Of a stretch of 41,148 nt of DNA, positions 36,623-41,148 are shown piece by piece. Every line of letters begins with the position of its first letter. Positions within the stretch are counted from its first letter, which is position 1. The stretch spans positions 1 to 41,148 of the forward strand of contig JANXYH010000070.1 in the NCBI GenBank assembly GCA_025350145.1, read 5' to 3'. This DNA comes from Burkholderiales bacterium (lineage in GTDB: Bacteria; Pseudomonadota; Gammaproteobacteria; Burkholderiales; Burkholderiaceae_C). The notes below the pieces were generated by a model. It saw only the letters and a program-made list of their open reading frames with translations. It was not told the origin of the DNA and ran no database searches. The translations under genes and the position numbers were made by a program.

Positions 36623-37336
36623 ATGAAGAATCTGAATAAGGTGGCGATGCTGTTTGCGTCGGCCGTACTGGTTGCGCCCGTGGCGTTCGCCCAAACCAAT
36701 GACAACTGGCGCAATGGCACCAACGAGATGGTGTGGAAGAACGGCACCAACGAGTTGTGCTGGCGCGATGGCACCTGGACGCCGGCCACGGCTGACAAGT
36801 CCTGCGACGGCGCACCTGCTCCGGCGCCGGCCCCGGCTCCTGCCGCCAGGCCCGCTCCCGCCCCGGCACCTGCCCCGGCACCCGCCCCAGCCCCGGCTCC
36901 TGCGCCAGCCGCTGCGCCGGCAGCAGCCCCTGCACCGGCCCCTGCCGCTGCGCCCGCCGCCGCCGCCGCCCCGGTCAGCGAGAAGGTCACCTTCGCCACC
37001 GATACCTTCTTTGACTTCGACAAGGCTGTGCTCAAGCCCGAAGCCAAGGCTAAGCTGGATGACCTGGTTGGCAAGACCGGCGGCATCAGCCTGGAAGTCA
37101 TCATCGCCGTCGGCCACACCGATTCGGTCGGCGTTGACGGCTACAACCAGAAGCTGTCGGTGACCCGCGCCGACGCGGTCAAGGCCTACCTGACCAGCAA
37201 GGGTGTCGAGAAGAACCGCGTCTACACCGAAGGCAAGGGCCAGAAGCAGCCGGTGGCCGACAACAAGACCGCCGAAGGTCGCGCCAAGAACCGCCGCGTC
37301 GAGATCGAAGTGGTCGGTACCCGCACCAAGAAGTGA
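36623..37336 (+). CDS. ompA: OmpA-family outer membrane / peptidoglycan-associated protein
   Basis: The 237-residue protein has a signal peptide ('MKNLNKVAMLFASAVLVAPVAFAQ'). A short N-terminal segment with three W-x-x-GT units ('WRNGTNEMVWKNGTNELCWRDGTWTP') follows, then a long Ala/Pro linker (about residues 68-117, codons such as GCTCCGGCGCCG). The OmpA C-terminal peptidoglycan-binding domain ends it ('FDFDKAVLKPEAKAKLDDL', 'VGHTDSVGVDGYNQKLSVTRADAVKAYL', 'EGRAKNRRVEIEV'). There is no eight-strand OmpA barrel, so it is better described as a peptidoglycan-anchoring lipid-free outer-membrane-associated protein. Two cysteines flank the linker side. The ATG at 36623 has GAGGAGAA in front; an earlier ATG in frame lacks this. 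Confidence 0.92.
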   Translation: MKNLNKVAMLFASAVLVAPVAFAQTNDNWRNGTNEMVWKNGTNELCWRDGTWTPATADKSCDGAPAPAPAPAPAARPAPAPAPAPAPAPAPAPAPAAAPAAAPAPAPAAAPAAAAAPVSEKVTFATDTFFDFDKAVLKPEAKAKLDDLVGKTGGISLEVIIAVGHTDSVGVDGYNQKLSVTRADAVKAYLTSKGVEKNRVYTEGKGQKQPVADNKTAEGRAKNRRVEIEVVGTRTKK

Positions 37337-37376
37337 TCGCCTGAACCAGCAGCCGGCCTGCATTTGTCGCGCTGTC

Positions 37377-37402
37377 AAAAGCCCCGCCTTGGCGGGGCTT
37401 TT
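37377..37402 (+). terminator. rho-independent terminator after ompA
   Basis: AAAAGCCCCGCC, a TT loop and GGCGGGGCTTTT form a perfect 12-bp inverted repeat ending in T residues. It separates ompA from ubiG. Confidence 0.92.
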
Positions 37403-37461
37403 GCGTTGTGCCGGCGTGCCCCTGGGCGACTGCTGCCGCAGCTCAACCGACCCCTGTGCCC

Positions 37462-38163
37462 ATGACCAACGCCGACCCTGTCGAGCTTGAGAAGTTTGGT
37501 GACCTCGCCCACCGCTGGTGGGATCTGGAGGGCGAGTTCAAGCCGCTGCACATGATCAATCCGCTGCGCCTGGATTGGATCGACGGCCAGGCCGGCCTGT
37601 CCGGCAAGGTGGTGGTGGACGTTGGCTGCGGCGGCGGAATCCTGGCCGAAGCGATGGCTGCGCGCGGCGCCGAGGTGCTGGGCATAGACCTGTCAGTCAA
37701 GCCCCTGCGTGTGGCAGAGCTGCACGCCCTCGAGGCCGGTGCGGCACGACTGCGATACCGCGAGATCTCGGCCGAGGCCCTGGCCGGCGAAACACCGGGC
37801 GCAGCAGACGTGGTCACTTGCATGGAGATGCTCGAGCACGTGCCTGACCCGGCCTCGGTCGTGGCCGCTTGCGCCGCCTTGGTCAAGCCTGGCGGCTGGG
37901 TCTTCTTCTCCACCATCCATCGCAACGCCAAGGCCTTTGCGCTGGCCATCGTTGCCGCCGAGCATGTGCTCAAACTCCTGCCCAAGGGCACCCATGAATA
38001 CGCCAAGCTGATCCGTCCCAGCGAGTTGGCCCGCTGGGCGCGTGACGCTGGCTTGGGCGTGGCTGGCTTCAGGGGCCTGGAATTCAACCCGCTGACCCAG
38101 CGCTATGCGCTCTCGACCGACACCTCGGTCAACTATCTTATGGCGTGCCGGTGTCCAGGTTGA
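37462..38163 (+). CDS. ubiG: ubiquinone biosynthesis O-methyltransferase
   Basis: The 233-residue protein is UbiG, the SAM-dependent methyltransferase that acts twice in ubiquinone synthesis. Signatures are '[29 protein letters not shown]', the SAM site '[28 protein letters not shown]' (about 51-78) and '[21 protein letters not shown]'. The start is ATG 37462, not the upstream in-frame codon in the leader. The gene follows ompA and overlaps gph by 19 bases, the common Burkholderiales arrangement. Confidence 0.96.
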   Translation: MTNADPVELEKFGDLAHRWWDLEGEFKPLHMINPLRLDWIDGQAGLSGKVVVDVGCGGGILAEAMAARGAEVLGIDLSVKPLRVAELHALEAGAARLRYREISAEALAGETPGAADVVTCMEMLEHVPDPASVVAACAALVKPGGWVFFSTIHRNAKAFALAIVAAEHVLKLLPKGTHEYAKLIRPSELARWARDAGLGVAGFRGLEFNPLTQRYALSTDTSVNYLMACRCPG

Positions 38164-38840
38164 CGGGCCAGCCGGTTTCGGCCGATTGCCGCCTGGTGCT
38201 GTTCGACCTGGACGGCACGCTGGTCGACAGCGCACCGGATTTGGCCGGTACCGCCAACGATCTTCGTGCCGCACATGGCCTGCCGCCGCTGCCCTACGAG
38301 GCGCTGCGGCCGATGGTCGGCTCGGGTGCGCGCGGCATGGTGGGCGTGGCATTCGGACTGGGGCCGCAAGACCCTGGCTTTGGACCCCTGCGTGACGCCT
38401 TTCTGGATCGCTACGCCCAGCGCCTGCTGGAAAGCACCCGCGTGTTCGACGCGGTGGCCTGCACATTGGACAGGCTTGACGCTGCCGGCATGCGCTGGGG
38501 CATCGTCACCAACAAGGCCATGCGCTTCACCGCGCCTATCGTCGCCGGGTTGGGCTTGTCGGCCCGCGCCTGCGCCGTGGTCGGTGGTGACTCCACGGCC
38601 ATGTCCAAACCCCATCCCATGCCACTGCTGGAGGCGGCGCGACGGGCAGAGGTCGAGCCGCAGCATTGCGTCTATGTCGGCGACGACCTGCGCGACGTAC
38701 AGGCCGGGCACGCTGCCGGCATGGCAGCGCTGGTCGCCGCCTGGGGCTATCTTGGCCTCGGCGAGCCTATCGAGGCCTGGGGCGCCGACGCAGTCCTGCG
38801 CCATCCCGAACAGCTCTTGGATTGGTTGCATTTGGCTTAA
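38145..38840 (+). CDS. gph: phosphoglycolate phosphatase (HAD family)
   Basis: The 231-residue HAD hydrolase has motif I '[17 protein letters not shown]', motif II 'IVTNKA', and motif III/IV '[35 protein letters not shown]'. It removes phosphate from 2-phosphoglycolate, a by-product of DNA repair and carbon metabolism. A GTG at 38145 is used; it overlaps the ubiG stop, and the GTG two codons later is an alternative. The gene ends 13 bp before ssrA. Confidence 0.93.
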   Translation: MPVSRLTGQPVSADCRLVLFDLDGTLVDSAPDLAGTANDLRAAHGLPPLPYEALRPMVGSGARGMVGVAFGLGPQDPGFGPLRDAFLDRYAQRLLESTRVFDAVACTLDRLDAAGMRWGIVTNKAMRFTAPIVAGLGLSARACAVVGGDSTAMSKPHPMPLLEAARRAEVEPQHCVYVGDDLRDVQAGHAAGMAALVAAWGYLGLGEPIEAWGADAVLRHPEQLLDWLHLA

Positions 38841-38853
38841 ACTCAGCGGTTCT

Positions 38854-39227
38854 GGGGCCGACCTGGCTTCGACGTGGGTTCGGAGTCGGTTCAGGGCATG
38901 CCGAGCACCAGTTCGCTCGTAAATCCACTGGAAACAAAGTAACTGCGAACGACTCTACGTACGCCCTCGCCGCTTAAAACCGGTGAGCCTCGCAACGGTT
39001 GGCCGATGGGCCGGGCCTGAAGCCGCAAGGCCAAGGGCTGCGAGGTAATTCACATTGGCTGGTGCCATGCCGCGTCATTCGGCCTGGGACGAGACCCAAT
39101 TGACTGGTGGACCCGGTAGCGTGCTGCTGCGCGACCGGAGCCGCGAGACACAAATCAGACAGCTACGCATGTAGAACTGGCCGGCAAAGGCTTGCGGACG
39201 GGGGTTCGATTCCCCCCGGCTCCACCA
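38854..39227 (+). ncRNA. ssrA: transfer-messenger RNA (tmRNA)
   Basis: The 374-nt RNA has a tRNA-like end: the 5' GGGGCCG pairs with the 3' CGGCTCC (7 bp, one G-U), followed by the encoded ACCA. The T arm lies near 39196-39216 ('GGGGTTCGATTCCCCC'). The tag frame begins with GCG at 38945 and reads ANDSTYALAA, ending in TAA at 38975-38977. The -LAA end is the usual protease signal. With SmpB it rescues stalled ribosomes. The core pseudoknots were not folded by hand. A terminator follows at 39259-39294. Confidence 0.95.
39200..39227 (+). other. likely integrase attachment site (ssrA 3' end)
   Basis: The last ~28 bases of ssrA (T arm to CCA) are a classic target for tyrosine recombinases, and an integrase gene starts just behind. 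The element preserved a complete tmRNA end. The second copy of the core expected at the other end of the element is outside this window, so the exact att core is unproven. Confidence 0.5.
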
Positions 39228-39258
39228 GATGAAGGTTCGCGGAAGTTCGCGAAAGTCC

Positions 39259-39294
39259 AAAAGGCCCAAGCAAATCAACAGCTTGGGCCTTTTT
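39259..39294 (+). terminator. rho-independent terminator after ssrA
   Basis: A 13-bp perfect stem (AAAAGGCCCAAGC / GCTTGGGCCTTTT) with a 9-base loop ends in T residues, 31 bases beyond the tmRNA CCA. It stands between ssrA and the integrase start. Confidence 0.92.
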
Positions 39295-39309
39295 CTTGGT
39301 CCGCCGAAG

Positions 39310-39400
39310 TGCAGGAACTTTCGCCGGCTTCCGGCCCCGCCATGCAGGAACTTCAGCAGGAACTGCAAAATGCAGGCTCTGCACTCAAAAGGTTCCTGCA
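39310..39400. repeat. four TGCAGGAAC-type short repeats before the integrase
   Basis: TGCAGGAACTT occurs at 39310-39320 and 39343-39353, GCAGGAACT at 39356-39364, and an inverted copy (GTTCCTGCA) at 39392-39400. The last lies inside the integrase start region. Their density in 91 bp between ssrA and the int gene suits arm-type integrase sites, excisionase sites or a repressor operator. This is inference from position and repetition. Confidence 0.55.
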
Positions 39401-40697
39401 TAGCACGCGACCTGATAACCGGCGATTCGGCGATCCGCACCATCAAGCCAGGTGACACGCGCAAGCGGCTGAGCGATGGCGCGGGGCTGTACCTGCGGCT
39501 GTTTGTGAAGGGCGGCGCCCATGGTTGGCGCCTGGACTACACCATCAACGGGGTTCGCAAGAATCTGAGCCTGGGCACCTACCCCGATACCGGCCTGGCG
39601 CTGGCCAGGAAGAAGGCCGACCAAGCGCGGCGCCTGGTGAGCGAGGGCACAGACCCGAGCGACACCCGCAAGGCGGTCAAGGTGCAAGCGCTGCGCCAGC
39701 GAGAAGCCAAGCGCCTGGCGGATGCCGGCTTGCCGCCGGCCAACTCGTTTGAGGCCGTAGCCCGTGAGTGGCTGGGAACGGTGCATGGCGCGAAGGTGAG
39801 CGATGGGCACGCCGAGAGAACACGCATTCGCTTGGAGCAAGGCGTTTTCCCTTGGCTGGGCCGGCAACCGGTCAACGCGATCAAGCCGGCCGAGCTGCTG
39901 TCCTGCCTGCGCCGGATTGAGGCGCGCGGCGCGATAGAAACCGCGCACCGTGTAAAACAGGCATGCGGCCAGGTGTTTCGCTACGCCATCGCCACCGACC
40001 GATGCGAGCGTGACCCGTCGGCCGATCTGCGCGAGGCGCTGACGCCGGTTCAGGCCCGCCACCATGCGGCGATCACCGATCCCAAGCGGGTGGGCGAGCT
40101 GCTGCGGGCCTGCGACGGCTACAGGGGGCACGCTGTCACACGGGCCGCACTGGCCATGGCGCCGCTAGTGTTCCAGCGGCCGGGCGAGCTGCGGCATGCC
40201 GAAAGGGCGGAAATCGACCTGGAAGAGAGCTTGTGGACGATTCCGGGCGACCGCATGAAGCGTAGCAAGCAAGGCAAGGCCACCGGCCCGGCCCACTTGG
40301 TGCCCTTGAGCCGCCAGGCCGTAGCCATCATGACCGAACTGCACCCGCTGACGGGGCATGGCCGCTATGTGTTCCCAAGCCTTCGCACCAAGGATCGGCC
40401 CATGTCGGAAGCGGCGGTGTTGGCTGCGCTGCGGCGCATGGGCTTTCCCAAGGATGAGATGACCGGTCATGGCTGGCGAGCCACGGCCCGCACCATGCTG
40501 GCTGAGCGCCTGGGCGTTGACGTGGCAGTCATTGAAGCGCGCAGTTGGCCCACAGCGTGCCCGACAGCCTGGGGCGGGCCTACAACCGAACCGAGTTCGC
40601 CGAACAGCGGCGCATCATGATGCAGACCTGGGCCGACTACCTGGACAGGCTGCGCAAGGGCGCCGAGGTGGTGCCGCTGCCGCAGCGCCACGGCTGA
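39370..40697 (+). pseudogene. int: P4-type tyrosine recombinase (integrase), frameshifted near the 3' end
   Basis: The product matches P4-type integrases. It has the N-terminal arm-binding domain ('SAIRTIKPGDTRKRLSDGAGLYLRLFVKGGAHGWRLDYTINGVRKNLSLGTYPDTGLALARKKADQARRLV'), a core-binding domain ('SFEAVAREWL'), and a catalytic domain with the first Arg in 'FQRPGELRHAE' and the H-x-x-R box 'GHGWRATARTML'. After 'GVDVAVIEA' at ~40539 the frame is lost within GCGCGC; the expected continuation 'QLAHSVPDSLGRAYNRTEFAEQRRIMMQTWADYLDRL' lies two bases over and ends at the TGA 40695-40697. The unshifted frame stops at 40620 without the catalytic tyrosine of 'RAYNR'. Start is uncertain: ATG 39370 or the ATG at 39229. 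Confidence 0.85.
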
Positions 40698-40748
40698 GCC
40701 CGGCCCCAGCTTGTTGCCGCAGCGTGCGGCGCCAGTAGCACGCACCGC

Positions 40749-40777
40749 CGCCCGGCCTTGTGCCGGGCGTTGTCGTT
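40749..40777 (+). terminator. hairpin terminator after the integrase
   Basis: CGCCCGGC, a 5-base loop and GCCGGGCG form an 8-bp perfect stem followed by TTGTCGTT. It lies about 50 bp after the repaired integrase stop. Confidence 0.65.
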
Positions 40778-40856
40778 CTGGCTTTGTGGGCCTGGCCAGT
40801 GCGCAGGGCTGGCGCACATGGTCGGGTACTGCCTTGCAGGCCTGACTGCCTGGCGT

Positions 40857-40893
40857 CAACTATCCTGAGCTGTCAGCGACAACTATCGTGAGC
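40857..40893. repeat. direct repeats at the IS21-family end
   Basis: CAACTATCCTGAGC (40857-40870) and CAACTATCGTGAGC (40880-40893) match at 13 of 14 bases with a 23-bp period. IS21-family ends typically carry several copies of such transposase-binding sequences. Confidence 0.7.
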
Positions 40894-40911
40894 GGTGCGG
40901 TCGGGCGTTGA

Positions 40912-41148
40912 TCATTGGGGTGGGGTTGCGCTGCGTTTCCGGCGAGCCGGCAACGCAGCGGGGCGACGGTAGCTGTCCACGTTCATCTCCAGGATGGTCG
41001 AGTGATGGACGAGACGGTCCACGGCGGCCACCGTCATGGCCTTGTTCGGGAACACCTCGTCCCACGCCGAGAACGGCGCGTTGGCGGTGATGGCGATGCT
41101 CTTGCGGTCGTAGCGCTCGGCGATCAACTCGAACAACACCGAGGTCTC
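40912..41148 (-). CDS. istB: IS21-family helper ATPase IstB, C-terminal part (partial)
   Basis: The visible 78 codons encode the C-terminal part of IstB ('SVLFELIAERYDRKSIAITANAPFSAWDEVFPNKAMTVAAVDRLVHHSTILEMNVDSYRR'). IstB is the AAA+ helper that assists the IstA transposase in target selection. The N-terminus with the Walker motifs is outside the window, so the frame enters at the edge (codons GAG ACC TCG precede the GTG at 41139). The stop at 40912 fits the usual length of the tail, so this copy is not truncated at the 3' side. Confidence 0.88.
   Translation of the reverse strand, partial: ETSVLFELIAERYDRKSIAITANAPFSAWDEVFPNKAMTVAAVDRLVHHSTILEMNVDSYRRPAALPARRKRSATPPQ

Larger units (their letters stand above)
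40857..41148 (-). mobile_element. IS21-family insertion sequence, one end (runs off the window)
   Basis: The partial istB gene on the minus strand and the repeat-containing end at 40857-40893 mark one end of an IS21-type element. The rest (istA and the other end) would lie beyond 41148. The exact terminus is not certain: it may start at TGTCAGCGACAAC (40871) or a few bases earlier, and no target duplication can be checked. Confidence 0.65.

Noticed and set aside
36820-36970. Low-complexity CCGGCTCCTGC-type repeats as a non-coding repeat
   Set aside because: They keep the frame and encode the Ala/Pro linker of the OmpA-family protein.

Overview
The window is a GC-rich (clearly above 60%) bacterial chromosome segment. 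Gene content and order point to a flagellated betaproteobacterium of the order Burkholderiales. Evidence for this includes a gyrA / pheA-tyrA-aroA-cmk-rpsA-ihfB block, divergent from ompA-ubiG-gph-ssrA, plus a cytochrome c4 / MoxR pair and Tct-type transporters. I did not assign a genus. Nearly all of the window is ordinary chromosome; only the last ~1.9 kb looks acquired.

Layout. (1) 1-2.7 kb: a minus-strand moxR - small membrane protein - GNAT acetyltransferase run, divergent from a dihaem cytochrome c4-like gene. (2) 2.7-6.7 kb: an HD-GYP c-di-GMP phosphodiesterase-type gene behind a sigma-28-like promoter, then a copper P-type ATPase (copA) divergent from a small CopZ-like metallochaperone. 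(3) 6.8-8.3 kb: an orphan family-5 ABC substrate-binding protein. (4) 8.5-14.4 kb: a late-flagellar cluster with two tandem flagellins, fliD, fliS, fliT and a YcgR-type PilZ protein. (5) 14.4-17.5 kb: two type IV pilin-like genes and a GspE/PilB ATPase, all overlapping one another and ycgR. (6) 17.6-26.5 kb: tctB-tctA, an MFS permease with an extra C-terminal domain, a large membrane hybrid histidine kinase (minus strand), a DMT permease and an atypical SDR. (7) 26.5-36.3 kb, minus strand: gyrA - DUF2059 - pheA - tyrA - aroA::cmk fusion - rpsA - ihfB. (8) 36.6-39.2 kb, plus strand: ompA, ubiG, gph and the tmRNA gene ssrA. (9) 39.2-41.1 kb: an integrase gene with a frameshift directly behind ssrA, then the end of an IS21-family element with a partial istB running off the window.

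How the parts fit. Four promoter-like sites share TCAAG, a fixed gap and a CCGATA core. They precede the HD-GYP gene, the first flagellin, fliD and fliS. With the PilZ protein directly behind fliT, this suggests that the late flagellar sigma factor co-expresses filament parts, a c-di-GMP-degrading enzyme and a c-di-GMP-responsive motility effector. This is the most coherent regulatory idea in the window, and it rests on motif matching only. The minus-strand block couples DNA topology, aromatic amino acid synthesis, CMP kinase, ribosomal protein S1 and IHF. The ssrA 3' end is a classic integration site and here marks the border of a decaying mobile element.

The other notable points are an in-frame palindromic repeat inside the nucleotide-binding region of CopA, an SDR lacking the usual Tyr-x3-Lys, the aroA::cmk fusion, and a cluster of four TGCAGGAAC-type repeats in front of the integrase. 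I saw no CRISPR array, defence island, tRNA gene or replication origin.
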